Below the pieces are notes generated by a model. That model saw only the letters and a program-made list of their open reading frames with translations. It was not told the origin of the DNA and ran no database searches. Of a stretch of DNA of 64,000 nt, positions 19,397 to 30,460 are shown piece after piece. The stretch's first letter is position 1. Each line of letters begins with the position of its first letter. This stretch comes from Diphasiastrum complanatum (lineage: Eukaryota > Streptophyta > Lycopodiopsida > Lycopodiales > Lycopodiaceae), in NCBI GenBank assembly GCA_029204225.1, contig CM055092.1:77805662-77869661 (forward strand), in the 5' to 3' direction. The position numbers and the translations under genes are program-made.

Positions 19397-20761
19397 CTAT
19401 ATTGTGTGTTGTGCTACAAAGTTGGGAAGCCTCCCCACAAATCGATCCTTTAGTGATCGTATCACAGAGTTCATCAATATGTTGTCATCCTTGAGGAACT
19501 TATCAAACACTTGTTGGCAATATCTCTGTCTAGCTTCCACCTCCACCCTTGGCATTTTTCTCAGAGTGGGAAGAATTAAATGCATTTCACTCGTTGAAAA
19601 TTGCAATAGACAATGTTGCCATTGAATGAGACTATTAAAAGGCCTCAAATAATTTTCTACAATCAAAATAGGAATCATTCCAACACTTAAAACCTCAAGC
19701 ATCCGATAAGAAGCAGGGGATCGCCCAGCTGGTACAAGACCAAAAGTTGAGTTGAGAAGTTCCAGAAAATCATAGCTATCAAAAATGACTTGATCATTGT
19801 CACACTTGCTGCCTCTCCATGGTTGCCATCTTAAAAGCTTGTCAATTGTTTCATGCTTGCATGTCGTTGCCACGATGACATCCACCCCATTGTGCATATT
19901 CCGAAATGTTGCACTACTCCGAAAGTTGCCCTCACGAGACAAATACCTCGTGCCCTTGAAGGTGAGAAAATACTTCCTCTCGAAGGGCTTCAAGCTCCCA
20001 AGTTCAGAGGGCACGTCAAGATTCAACCTAGGGAGAGGAATAGAGATGTCAAAGTGAGGTCTATAGGTGGTGGTACGTAGGTTGGTAGCCAAAATGGAGG
20101 CCATTCCTATGGATTGGGAAGGTGGGTTGGTGTCAGACCACCTATCTGCAAAGCTGATGATCACATGGTTGAGGCCATTGTTCCAATAGGGGAGAAGATT
20201 GCTCAGCTTTGGCTTGATCCATGCATCTGTATTGGCCTGGGAGTCAGAAAAGTAGAACAAAAGGCAAGCCTTTTCTGGATCTGATGTGTGCCAAATAGAA
20301 GAAGGAAACTGATGCATATATGTGGGTTTGGGTTGCTCAGGCTGTGGGCTGTTATAGCTGTAAATAAGAAGCTGTTCAGAGCGGTGGCAGCGGGAGAAAT
20401 TGAAGCACAAATCCATGGAGCAGCGAGGAAATGCAGAAGCGGGATCCCAATACCTGCTGTTGCTGCTGGGATGGTGATGGCTGGGTGCCGGCCAGGGATT
20501 GATCTTACATTTGGGCACAGCCAGCAGCCCAAGCAGCGCAGTGGATAAGATCGCCACAAAGAAGATAAAAGCCAGCCTCACCAGATGTCGATGATCCAAG
20601 AGCAGCCTTCTGTAGCTAACAAACAGCCAAGAAATACTTTTGAAATCCAGAGATGCTTCCCTAATTCTGCACAGCAAAGCAACCCGTCCCTTGGCTTCCA
20701 CGGATGATGACGACGATGAGGGGATGCCTCTGCCTCCGCCTCTGATTGATGGACGGCACAT
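19397..20761 (-). CDS. Exostosin-like glycosyltransferase, GT47 family, type II membrane protein
   Basis: A single uninterrupted frame of 454 codons. A short cytosolic tail is followed by one membrane anchor (about residues 61-83, LVRLAFIFFVAILSTALLGL), the usual Golgi type II topology. The lumenal part begins with a Cys-rich stretch (FPRCSMDLCFNFSRC), then LPYWNNGLNHVIISFADRWS (about 191-210), RPHFDISIPLP, KYFLTFKGTRYL and the C-terminal sugar-donor region STFGLVPAGRSPASYRMLEV (about 338-357). These blocks and their order look closer to animal EXT1-type exostosins than to the common plant xyloglucan or xylan GT47 enzymes, but the GT64 half of EXT1 is absent. The acceptor substrate cannot be told. 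The 20761 Met is the first in frame. A truncated paralogous copy lies at 31.8 kb. Confidence 0.88.
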   Translation of the reverse strand: MCRPSIRGGGRGIPSSSSSSVEAKGRVALLCRIREASLDFKSISWLFVSYRRLLLDHRHLVRLAFIFFVAILSTALLGLLAVPKCKINPWPAPSHHHPSSNSRYWDPASAFPRCSMDLCFNFSRCHRSEQLLIYSYNSPQPEQPKPTYMHQFPSSIWHTSDPEKACLLFYFSDSQANTDAWIKPKLSNLLPYWNNGLNHVIISFADRWSDTNPPSQSIGMASILATNLRTTTYRPHFDISIPLPRLNLDVPSELGSLKPFERKYFLTFKGTRYLSREGNFRSSATFRNMHNGVDVIVATTCKHETIDKLLRWQPWRGSKCDNDQVIFDSYDFLELLNSTFGLVPAGRSPASYRMLEVLSVGMIPILIVENYLRPFNSLIQWQHCLLQFSTSEMHLILPTLRKMPRVEVEARQRYCQQVFDKFLKDDNILMNSVIRSLKDRFVGRLPNFVAQHTI

Positions 20762-21004
20762 AGAGAACGATCAAGAAAAGCCGGCCTCAACTGCATAGCC
20801 TGCCCAGTCGGAGAGTATAGCGGTTTCCTAACACAATCCTATCATAGGTGTTGGAATATATTCTCAGTTGTAGCGTTTCGTATGGCATGAACGCAAGAGA
20901 GCCGGTATGGGAAAAGCTGAAATGCTGCAAGAAAACGGCTACAATCGCACAAGCAGCAGAGTTGATCGCAGAGCTTATGGAGTCCGAAAAAAGCAAGAAG
21001 CTTT

Positions 21005-21012
21005 TATTTATA
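21005..21012 (-). promoter_or_regulatory. TATA box of the GT47 gene
   Basis: The minus strand reads TATAAATA about 245 bases upstream of the start codon. It lies in a ~300-bp stretch (about 20821-21118) that is missing from the duplicated copy at 32.1 kb. Confidence 0.5.
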
Positions 21013-21414
21013 GGCACGGCCTTGCCTTGCCTTGCCTGGTTAAGAAGGTGACGTGGAAGTTTGAGGAGGAAGCAGCAGGAATCTTCTGCAAATGGAAAGT
21101 CGGAAGGAACATACCTGAGACCAGCAGCTTCAAAGCAGCAGCACATACTTCAAATCTTAATTCCACTGTTACAAGCGGAAACTGCACTCTCCTATCCAAA
21201 GAACTCTATGCATCACCGATGATCACCCCCACACTAATCTGCAACTGCAAAATTACTGCCAGACAACATAAAATATGACGTTTTTTAGTATTTATATCAA
21301 CCCGTGAGATCACAGGATGAAATAATGAACCGAATAGGTGTGTGTATGTCCCAACACAATGATCAAGCCTTGGAAATCTCGAGGACAAAAGAAAAAAACA
21401 CACACACCCTCTCC

Positions 21415-21431
21415 GTCCGTCACTCACTCAC

Positions 21432-21470
<39 letters not shown>
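21415..21470. repeat. CT microsatellite
   Basis: CACT repeats grade into an uninterrupted (CT)n run of about 35 bases, upstream of the GT47 promoter. Confidence 0.95.
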
Positions 21471-21473
<3 letters not shown>

Positions 21474-21590
21474 AAAAACGGCTTCCTCTTAGTTTTAGCA
21501 CCCATGTGCACTCCTCAAGACTTGCACCACATCAAAGGGAGTGCATCCAAGGCTCAAAACTAACTAAAAATTCATACAAAGGACTGCAAA

Positions 21591-21712
21591 GATGATGATT
21601 GCACTAGTGCACTCCTTGACATGGATGGTGTAGGGAGTGCAGAGGATCCAACGATGATGATTGCACTAGTGCACTCCTTGACATGGATGGTGTAGGGAGT
21701 GCAGAGGATCAT
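21591..21712. repeat. 62-bp tandem duplication
   Basis: Two nearly perfect copies of a unit beginning GATGATGATTGCACTAGTGC, at about 21591 and 21653. Each contains the palindrome TGCACTAGTGCA. Confidence 0.9.
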
Positions 21713-21719
21713 GCTCAGA

Positions 21720-23100
21720 TTAAGCAAAGCTAACAATTCAACCCATTGAGCTTTTTGCCACGTGTAAACCAGACCATCACATGCATGTGGTGTTGACACT
21801 TGGTGCTATCTCAACATTGTGTGTGAAACAAAGTGGTTGTCGCAAGAAGGCTTAAAGGAAGAGGAATCCAAATTGGGGAGGGCGGTAATGAGTTGGGGAG
21901 GTGCAGCCTCAAGTGGTGGCACATGCAAAGTTGATTCCAATCATTTCCTTTGTTTTTTCCCTTTGTTTTTTTGGGGATGGGTCTCAGTCTTGCCCAGGCT
22001 TTCACTTCCATATTAAAAAAGATGTCCATCCCAGGGCGGACATCAAATCCACTCTCTCACTTGACGTCCCGCATCTTATATTTGGAATTTAAAAAGCTTG
22101 TGCAACGAGTAACACAAGGTAGATCATACTTTGGCGTGTTGAAATATAGGTATCGTGCTTGTATCAACTAGGGTGTCAAAGACCGACCTCGGCTACTATA
22201 CTATTTTGTGATACTAAGGTTGAGAATGAAAGAGAATTAACCTCTTATACATGGCCCATGGGTCAATACTTGACTATGACTCATAGGTTTGGACTAGTGC
22301 ATAATATAGAAACTTTGACCCTGGTATCTCAAATTTTTTTCTTGAGTATTTCTCTTTTAAGTGCATATGGGGCTCCAAGTACATGGGTGGCCAATAGCAA
22401 AGTCGAAGATTTTTCAAACCAAGTGCATATTTCATTTGAAAATGTCACGCCTTTCAATAGTTGCATACTACCCTTCAAAAAAGTATATGACTTTAGATGA
22501 ATAAAATTATGAACTCTAATATTGGCAAGGAAAAGATACTTAGGATCTCATTTTGCAATTTAAAAAGTTAAAAGTGCCCATCAATTACCATTAGTTTTAA
22601 CACGGAAGAAGAAAATTGACGACCTTCCAAAATGCAAAATAATCAAAATACATTATCCAAGAAGATATTTTGAGCACGTCAAGTTTATGCTACTGTGTGC
22701 ACATTTTTTAAGTTGCCACTCAAACTGAAGTGTGGAATTTTGTTTGTTGCTCATTGTTAAAGCTCCCACCAATTGACTGTCATTTTTAGTCATAAGATTA
22801 AGTAGCCCTCAAAGATAAAAACTAAAAAAATTATTCTCTAACAATGTCGGTGAGCCCAAAATAATATTCAAATATAAATTTTTAGGCACTTGTTATGCTT
22901 GATAATGTGTGTTTATTGGCACGAATAGAAATGATCGACTCAACAAAATGTATATCAATGGACTCTCATGACACTTTAGTATTGCCACGACATTGCGAAC
23001 AAGTGAGACTCTAAAACTTCAGTGTCACTAATATTCACAATCCAATTATTTATGTATCAATCTTATATGACTAACTTATTTTTTTTTAATTCTTTGGCAG
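21720..23100. other. No gene; part of a segmental duplication
   Basis: The stretch to about 22750 is related, in the same order, to 32.29-33.18 kb (for example GGTATCTCAAATTTTT, TAGCAAAG, TTCAAAAA(A/G)TGTATGACTTT). Past 22750 lies AT-rich sequence leading into the CACTA remnant. No coding sequence was recognised. Confidence 0.6.
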
Positions 23101-24003
23101 ATTATATTCCATCCAGATCGAATAGACACAAGATGGTGGTATGTGATCCAACTTACTTTGGGATGGTCGTCATAGCACAAATATGTTGAAAAAAGTGGTC
23201 TACAAAAATCATCACAAATATTTGATGCTTGATCATCCTTTTCGAAGGCGAAATAGGCGATTTTTTTGGGGGCAAGGAAATAATCCTTTAACTACACCAC
23301 CACCCTCACACATGGGAGTAGTGGAATGGCATGGTGAATGGCTTAAACATCATGATGTTAATTCTTCATGGAATGAATCCATTGATGATATGAAACGGTT
23401 GTCTATTTTTCATAAATTACCATATTGGAGGAATTTATTGATAAATCATTTATTGGATCCTATGCACAAATTCAAAAACGTCGGTGAATAACTATGGAAC
23501 CACATCATTGGCATAAAAGACAACTTCGCAGCTCATAAAGATCTACAAGTGGCCGACATGAAAAGACCCTATTGGATTCAATACACTGAAGGTGGATATG
23601 AGACTCTACCTAGCGTGCCATGGATTCTTACAGAAGAGCAACTCTCATATGTAAAACATGTCATAAAACAAATGAGAACTCCAACAGGCCATATATGCAC
23701 ATTCTATGCAAATCACTTACCAAAGATGATAAATTAAGTGGATTGAAATCGCATGATTAGCATAAGATGTTGCAATTCATACTTCCACTAAGTCTTTCAA
23801 TTCGAGGTCTCTTCAACGATGACGTACGAAATACGCTTTACAATTTATCATCGATGATTAGGTTTGTATATCTTTTTGAACACTTGTATAAATATGTGTT
23901 GTTTCAATATTTTTATGTGCTAAACAACCTAATGTTATATCAATATTCTTGCAGGTGGATTTCCTCAAGAGAAATAAAAAACAATGAATTGGATTCCATG
24001 AAA
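23101..24003 (+). pseudogene. CACTA (En/Spm) transposase remnant
   Basis: Reading frames match the plant TNP2-type transposase (Transposase_21): HHKYLMLDHPFRRRNRRFF, LINHLLDPMHKFKNVGE, LWNHIIGIKDNFAAHKDLQV, VPWILTEEQLSYVKHVIKQM, RTPTGH, GLKSHD, ILPLSIRGL. A stop separates KNVGE from LWNHI, and one frame changes near 23720. A plausible intron at 23862-23954 (AG|GTTTGT...TTGCAG|GT) joins SSMIR to WISSREIKNNELDSM. The N-terminal and C-terminal parts are missing, and no CACTA terminal repeats were seen. The remnant is cut off by copia LTR sequence at about 24004. Confidence 0.82.
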
Positions 24004-24534
24004 ATTCTTCATGTTTTTACACAGTCTACATAACTACTCAAAAACGGCTCAGAGTGTCGGCATTTTTGAGATTTTCATCTTTTGAGATTTTCTCTCACAT
24101 TGGCTTTTTTGCAAAATGCCAGATGCCTCAAATGTTAAGAAAATGATGTTGGCGAAGATCTTTGCATTATTCACATTTTTCGCATGATAGTTTACGTTCA
24201 TACTAAATCAATACTATCTTCTTATTGCGTTCAGTTTCTTCTCAGAATGTATGTGTTTCTGTAATTCTTCGCGATTGATTATTTGTCTGCTAATTCAATG
24301 CTTTAATGTTTGGCTACGTAATCACTGTAGTACTAATGATTTCAAAGTAAATTACTATAAGATCGAACGTGATTTCTATCACTACTATTTTGTTTGAAAT
24401 TGATAGGCGTAGTCATGCATAGAAAAAGAGGAAGATAGTTTATTCCGCTGCACACAATAAATTTTCTTTCTTGTTGTTCGAATTCTTTTTATTCGATTCT
24501 ATTCAACCTATTTTTCACACACTTCTTTCCAACA
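24004..24534 (+). repeat. Copia 5' LTR (5'-truncated)
   Basis: The end is set by CCAACA directly before the primer site. Its first 190 bases match the downstream LTR at 25408-25540 (AACTACTCAAAAACGGCTCA), although the start of the LTR seems lost. An inverted copy of its 3' part lies at 30118-30460. Confidence 0.7.
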
Positions 24535-24546
24535 TGGTATCAGAGC
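24535..24546 (+). other. Primer binding site (initiator tRNA-Met type)
   Basis: TGGTATCAGAGC, one base after the CAACA end of the LTR. Confidence 0.85.
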
Positions 24547-24710
24547 ATTGATTCTTCAAGTCCTAATACTATATCAGAGTGCAAGCTCTTATATTTGATA
24601 TCTTTTGCGATATCAAATTATTCTTCAGTTCGAATCAATTTGTTTCGGTATTAGAGAATTGATTTCCACGGCACGGTATCTCTCTTAACATCGACAATTT
24701 AAAGTTCTAG

Positions 24711-25318
24711 ATGGATTCTCAAAGTAAAGCCGGTCTTATCACAAACAAGCTTAATGGATCCAATGATCATTTATGGAAATTTAAGATGAAGACCTTGCTA
24801 ATCGCCAACGAGTTGTGGGATGTTGTTACAGGTATCGAAGTAAAGCCTGAAGACGACACAGAAGACTCGAGAAATGAAAATCGAAGGATGGTAAAGCTTT
24901 CGAGCTTATTATCCTCAATATATTAGATACTCAGATTGGCCACGTAGCTGAAGCCAAAACTTCAAAAGAAGCGACATCCTGAGCTCACTGTATGATGTGA
25001 GAGACGTAACTACCAAGTTGCATCTTCGAAGGAAATTCTTCACACTCAAGATGTCGAACAATGATTCTCTTCATAATCCTTGTCAGCCAACCCTAGATTT
25101 CATTCTAGGAGTAAGGATATTGAACTCAAGTATCACTATGTCAGAAGCAAAGTACGCGACAAAGAGGTCAGATTGTAGTACTGTCGAACGCAAGATATGG
25201 CAGCAAATATTTGACAGCAGATATCTCTACTAAAGCATTAAGCTTGGATACACACAGAAAGTTCTGTGCAGAACTAAGTTTAAAGGTCAAGGCATTCATG
25301 GATTCAGATTGAGGGAGA
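24711..25318 (+). pseudogene. Ty1/copia deletion derivative: gag fused to RNase H tail
   Basis: The frame opens as a copia Gag N terminus (MDSQSKAGLITNKLNGSNDH, LWKFKMKTLLIANELWDVVT, 24711), is broken at about 24905, and continues to LYDVRDVTTKLHLRRKFFTL (about 25060). At about 25078 it passes directly into the end of pol: NPRFHSRSKDIELKYHYVRS (25093 on), ending FMDSD before a stop near 25311. Protease, integrase and RT are missing. The polypurine tract AGGGAGAG precedes the 3' LTR start at 25319. Confidence 0.8.
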
Positions 25319-25545
25319 GTGTTAGATTATTCTCCTACTAATCGACTAATTGACATTTTAATCTTCGTCCAATTTTATCCAGACCTGCAGATTTCTTTGT
25401 GTTTTTACATAGTCTGCATAACTACTCAAAAACGGCTCACAGTGTCGGCATTTTTGGGATTTTCGTCAATGCCTCAAATGTTAAAAAAATGACGTTGGCG
25501 AAGACCTTCGCATTTTTTGCATGACAGTTTATATTCATTTTTGTA
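25319..25545 (+). repeat. Copia 3' LTR (3'-truncated)
   Basis: Begins TGTTAGATTATTCTCC after the purine tract. It matches the 5' LTR from about 25408, then loses similarity near 25545. Confidence 0.7.
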
Positions 25546-26329
25546 GAGTTACAGATTACGTTTAAATCTGCAGACAGTTTGTTTACGACCAAAGCCACCG
25601 ACTTGCATTAATTCATCAGCAAGTAATTTTTGAGAAGTCCTAACTAGATGGATGCCAGCACATCACAGCCAACTGGATGACGCATTTGATGACCTAATTG
25701 CTTAGTATAAATAAGTTGTTGTCCAACTAATTGTGCTTTATATGATTAGCGTTTTGGTGTGTCTGCCAATATAGCAAAGGTTTTGAATAATAAAAATCTA
25801 AAAGGTAATACTTGTGAGAAAATTTAAGCAACATTGTCCTTGTGCTCACTTGTTCCACCATCGAGTTTGCAACTTCAATAATGCTTGAAACCTTGTTTTG
25901 TTTTTTTTTTTTTTCGTATTTTCGTTGTGACTATAGTGAAATTAACACCCAATTAAATATATCTTTAGCTTTCCATGTATAACTAGCACCTAGAAAGTTC
26001 AAAGGTGTAATTTCTTCAACGTTTTGTCTGGTAATTGCCAGTATCTTCTCCTTCTCGGCTGGAATATGACAAAAAAAAAACCATTTTCCATAGTACCTTT
26101 TGGTAGTATATGTCAATCTTTGTGGATTTTATTACTCATGATTTATATTTTTAACAATACTTATGGTAGTACATTTCTTACTTTTTGGAGCTTGATAGGT
26201 GCCACGAGTTAATACAATGAAGGGGTCTCTCACAATCATGGGCCTACTTTATCTAATTTGAATTTGGATAATAAATGTTTCCCCTCCAAATGATCAATTC
26301 ATTGCCATCCTTGCTTTATGCTCTCAGTG
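25546..26329. other. No recognised gene
   Basis: AT-rich sequence with a T17 run near 25900. I see no coding or RNA feature. Confidence 0.4.
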
Positions 26330-26545
26330 AACATTGCTATTGTTGCTTTCTGCTATGATCAGTTCACGTTGCTATCTTGCTTTATGCTATCAGTTCATTG
26401 CTATCTTGCTTTCTGCGAGATCGGTTCATTGTTATCGTTCCTTTCTGCTATCAGTTCATTGCTATCGTTGGTTTATGCTATCATTACTTTTTGCTAGATC
26501 AGTTCACTGCTATCAGTTCATTGTTGTCGTTTTGCTCTCACGGTT
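26330..26545. repeat. Imperfect GCTATCAGTTCATT repeat
   Basis: A run of variants of GCTATCAGTTCATTGCTATC, with TTGCTTTCTGC between them, about ten units of 18-36 bases. Two overlapping open frames (26334-26585 and 26377-26604) are products of this repeat. Confidence 0.8.
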
Positions 26546-26789
26546 CCTTTTGTTCGAAACATCTTCTTGCATGCCGCAAAATTGATCTCGATCATCTACT
26601 GTAAAAGATGAGGACACCTGCAAGGAAGTGCAAAGCCACCTCTAAGGCTACTACTGAAAATCCTAAGATAAGAAACCACACATTCATAGCTTGACGAATC
26701 ATTTGAGAGGATGGCTGATGTGGTCGGCGATCGTTCAAGCCACACGAGAAAGAGTAAATTAAGCATCGTAGCGTTCTGTCTATAATGAA

Positions 26790-27680
26790 TTTTGTTATTT
26801 TTAGTACTTTTAGTATTATGCTAGTAATTAGCTACTTTTGGGTCTTAATTTGCAACTTTAGCTAGTTTCAGATCTTAATCTAGCACTTTAGCTGATTTTG
26901 GTACTTAACTTGGTACTGTAGCTGCTTTTGATACTTAACTTGGTACTTAAGATTAGTTTGGTACTTAGTTTGGTACTTTTGATATTGTGGTAGTAATTAG
27001 CTCCTTTTGGTTCTTAGTTTGGTACTTTAGTTGATTTTGGTACTTAACTAGGTACTTTGTTGCTTTTGGTACTTAATTTGGTAATTTAGCTCCTTTTGGT
27101 ACTTAAGTAGTACTTTAGCTACTTTTGGTACTTAATTTAGCACTTCTGGTATTATGATAGTAATTAGCTACTTTTGGTTTTTAATTTGGTACTTTGGTTG
27201 TATTTGGCTCTTAATCTGGTACTTTAGCTGAATTTGGTACTTAGCTTATTACTTTAGCTACTTTTGGTACGTTAGCTGGTTTTGGTACTTAAGTAGTACT
27301 CTAGCTACTTTTGGTACTTAGTTTGGTACTTTTGGTATGGTGGTAGTAATTAGATGCTTTTGGTTCTTAATTTGGTACTTTAGCTAATTTTGGTACTTTA
27401 GCTGCTTTTGGTATTTAATTTGGTACTTCAGCTACTTTTGGTACTTAAGTAGTACTTTAGATACATGATATACTTAATCTGATACAGCTCATTGTTCTGC
27501 GTTGGTATTTAGCTGTTTTTGGTTTTTAATTTGGTACTTTAGCTATTTTTGGTACTTAATTTAGTACTTTAGCTGATTCTGGTACATAACTTGGTGTTTT
27601 AAAAGATGCTTATGGTACTTAATTTGGAAGTTTAGCTTTTTTTTGTACTTAATTTGGTTATTTGGTACTTTTTATGTGAG
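26790..27680. repeat. Long TTTTGGTACTTAATTTGGTA minisatellite
   Basis: About 40 imperfect copies of a ~20-22-bp motif, GGTACTTTAGCTACTTTT and TTGGTACTTAATTT alternating. The run ends shortly before a good splice acceptor (TTTGTTTTGTAG, 27718-27729). The motif reappears after a donor-like AGGAGGTAAATG at 28588 (TTTGGTACTTTTTG, 28620), so the repeat may sit in introns of the coiled-coil gene below. Confidence 0.8.
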
Positions 27681-27729
27681 GGATTATAGTGAACAGTTTG
27701 TGCTAAAATTAACACTATTTGTTTTGTAG

Positions 27730-28591
27730 GAAAAAACAAAATGGATGAGTACCCGATCCTGTGAAAGTTCTGTTACTCAGCCGAGGAGCTTCATGAAGAG
27801 TATGGCTTGAGCGCCAAACTTGCAAAAGACCTACTAGACACTGATCTACTAGACAGTAAGTGGCTAACGGTCTTAAGATAGGGATATAAAATAAAAGGTT
27901 AAGATATATCTTTACCAACTGCATCCACAATTTGTGGATGACTATCATCTATTGTTCCACAAGGTGTACTAGGTTCCTCCCTCCTTCAGTAAAATCACAA
28001 CCAAATTCGCCAGATGCTATGCATTTGAGTGCTGCAAAGCCACAAAATTGGACCCTGCCTATCACAAGATAGCATGGGCTACATTTGGCGAGAATGTGAT
28101 TTCAATGTGCAACAGCAAGAAGGATGGCCTTCAGAAAAAACTTGAAAATCGGAACATGGCTAACGGGCCCCCTTAGAGTGGGCAACTAGGAGTTGGAGTC
28201 AAGAGAGAGTACTCCAACAAGTTCGGAGGTGAGGACAATGTGTCCCACGCTACTCTATCTAGTCCAGAATATATGCCTGAAGTGGAGGAGGTGAATCAAA
28301 GAGTCGCAAACAGATCAGGGAGGATGCTTGCAAGGTTGTCGGAATTAAAGGACAACATTCAAAAGAAGAAAGAAAAACTACTAATCAGGCAGGGAGAAAA
28401 TGTCATCGTCCAAGTGATCAAGGACAAGATTGCTGAGCTGGAGAAGCGCCTAGTTGAGCTGTGGACATGGACTCCTCCCAATGAGAGGAGATAAAAGAAG
28501 TGAATGATGAGCTTAACCAAATGCATGCTAAAAAAGATGGAAGTGCAAGTGGATGCCCAGTCCCTCGCAAGGGAGGTTGCAGAGGAGGAGG
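27730..28591 (+). pseudogene. Decayed gene with a coiled-coil segment, family unknown
   Basis: The reading begins MDEYPIL right after a consensus acceptor and continues as FCYSAEELHEEYGLSAKLAK (27776 on), then meets a stop and frame changes. The best-preserved part is 28240-28494: 84 aa with MPEVEEVNQRVANRSGRM, LARLSELKDNIQKKKEKLLI and IKDKIAELEKRLVEL, with heptad-like hydrophobic spacing typical of a coiled coil. After a stop it resumes as EVNDELNQMHAKKDGSASGC up to a donor-like site at 28588. I recognise no family. It could be the remnant of a transposon-borne gene or a host gene. Confidence 0.4.
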
Positions 28592-28759
28592 TAAATGTTT
28601 TGGTAGTCTTCTTTTCTCTATTTGGTACTTTTTGTTCTTTTGAAGCTTATGAACGCCTTGTGGTCATTTTAATGAAACCTTTGGAACTTTTAATGTTGTT
28701 TGAAACTTTTTTACTTTTGGTATTTTGAAATTTGATTTTTGGTGCTTTTGGTTGTCTTG

Positions 28760-29630
28760 CACTTGTATAAAACTCGTTCTTTTGAAACTTGTGTGTAAAA
28801 ATCAGTCATTCAAATGTAGATACTAATGGGAATGGATACTTTTACTCCAAAGATCAAGATTTGCCGGTGAAATGATCATCCTTCCAATAGTTCGGTTGAT
28901 TCGATTCTGTGAAGAAAGTCGCAGGTGTCGAACTGAATAAATTGAAACACCAATTAGGAGGAAACTATGAGCTTAATCTCCACCAAAGTGCCACACTCAA
29001 CTACTGACAAATCTACATGTAGATCGGCATAAAAACCGTTCCAACAAGACTTGCATTATTCTTGGTCTTTATTGATCACATAAAACAAGAAATGCTCCTA
29101 TTAGTTGACAGATTCCCAAAACCTTTAGCCGGAAGTGAAAGTTACTATGACTTTATAAAACTGACTAATTTCATCTCAGTAAGGTCATTCACTATATAAG
29201 CAATTTCTATTTGATCAATAACCAACGAATTTGAACAAATCCAAAACATCCACGGTTCTTTCAAAATTTTACATAACTGGGATTTTTAAATTTTGTTCGA
29301 TATGGACAAAAACTGTGAAAATTGTTTTAAAGCATCGACTTGAAAGTTTCATAGTTGCCATCCCATTTCGAAAGGATTTCGAAACATCCGGCATTCATCA
29401 AACATGACATGCAATGATTTCTTAAAAATCAAAAAAAATTATGTAAAATACCTAGTAACTGGGAAATTTGCTTTTTGACTAGCTTTTTATAAAATTGTAT
29501 TCAAGCATGGAATTACTCTAATCAACCTGCTGTATCACCCAATACCATGCATCCAGATTACAAGCGTACAGGTTCAACCAAACATTTTCAACACTAAAAA
29601 AACACTTTACAGCTCTACATGCATGCATGC
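28760..29630. other. No recognised gene
   Basis: No coding, RNA or repeat structure was seen in this stretch. Confidence 0.4.
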
Positions 29631-29639
29631 AATCCACAA

Positions 29640-30080
29640 TAACATGACGCACGGATTCCGATGTGGACGTCCGATGTATTTTCGGAAATTTTATAATCCG
29701 TCGCAATTCGACGCGTCAGAATCCGACATCCAAGCAAAAAATCCCAAACTAGAAGTCCGGTGATCGGGAAATTGTGGTAGCAACCAATTTTTAAAGTGCA
29801 CGTCGGAATTCGACATGTCAGAATCCGACATCTTGACGTGGATATGGCGTGGCATTTTTCTTTAGAAAAAAAATTATGTGTCATCCGATGTGGACGTCGA
29901 AATTCGACGGACGTCGAAATTCGACAGACGTCGAAATTCGACGGATGTTGGAATCTGACGTCCACGTCAGCAATCCAAAAGCCTGTCCAAGGTGTCTGGC
30001 ATCTGGCGTCTGGGCCTGACTCGACATGGACGTTGGATTCCGACGTGTTTGGAGGATGTCGGAATCCAACGTCTGTTTCA
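29640..30080. repeat. Palindromic GTCGAAATTCGAC repeats
   Basis: Repeated words GTCGGAATTCGACATGTCAG, CAGAATCCGACATC and, at 29895-29944, GTCGAAATTCGACGGAC, GTCGAAATTCGACAGAC and GTCGAAATTCGACGGA in tandem. GTCGAAATTCGAC is its own inverted complement around the central base. The 160-codon and 102-codon frames on the two strands are made by this symmetry. Confidence 0.8.
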
Positions 30081-30117
30081 TTTCTCCGAATTCGCACGAT
30101 CTAGTGCCTTCTTTCTC

Positions 30118-30460
30118 GTTGGAAAGAGGTGTGTGAAAGATAGGTCGAATAGAATCAAATAAAAAAAATTCGAACGACAAGAAAGAAAACTTATCGTGCG
30201 CAGCAAAATAAACTATCTTCCTCTTTTTCTATGCATGACTATGTCTATCAATTTCGAACAAAACAATAGTGATAGAAATCATGTTCAATCTTATAGTATC
30301 TAACTTTGAAATCACTAGTACTATAGTGATTATGTAGCCAAACATTAAAGCATTGAATTATCAGACAAATAATCAGTTGCGAAGAATTATAGAAACGCAT
30401 ATATTCTGAGAGAAGCTGAACACAATAAAAAGATAGTAAACAAATGTAAATGAGTACAAC
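30118..30460 (-). repeat. Inverted copy of a copia LTR 3' part
   Basis: The minus strand matches 24200-24533: TATTGTGTTCAG, GATTATTTGTCTG, AATGCTTTAATGTTTGGCTA, ATGCATAGAAAAAGAGGAAG and CTCTTTCCAAC, with about 8% difference by eye. It ends at the LTR terminus with no primer site beyond it, so it is the outer end of a lost element or a truncated solo LTR. Confidence 0.85.

Noticed and set aside
20203-20559. 118-aa minus and 86-aa plus frames
   Set aside because: Alternate-frame shadows of the GT47 gene.
26334-26604. 83-aa and 75-aa hydrophobic frames
   Set aside because: Products of the GCTATCAGTTCATT repeat.
29615-30104. 160-aa and 102-aa open frames on opposite strands
   Set aside because: Both are created by palindromic CG-containing repeats and contain no recognisable domain.
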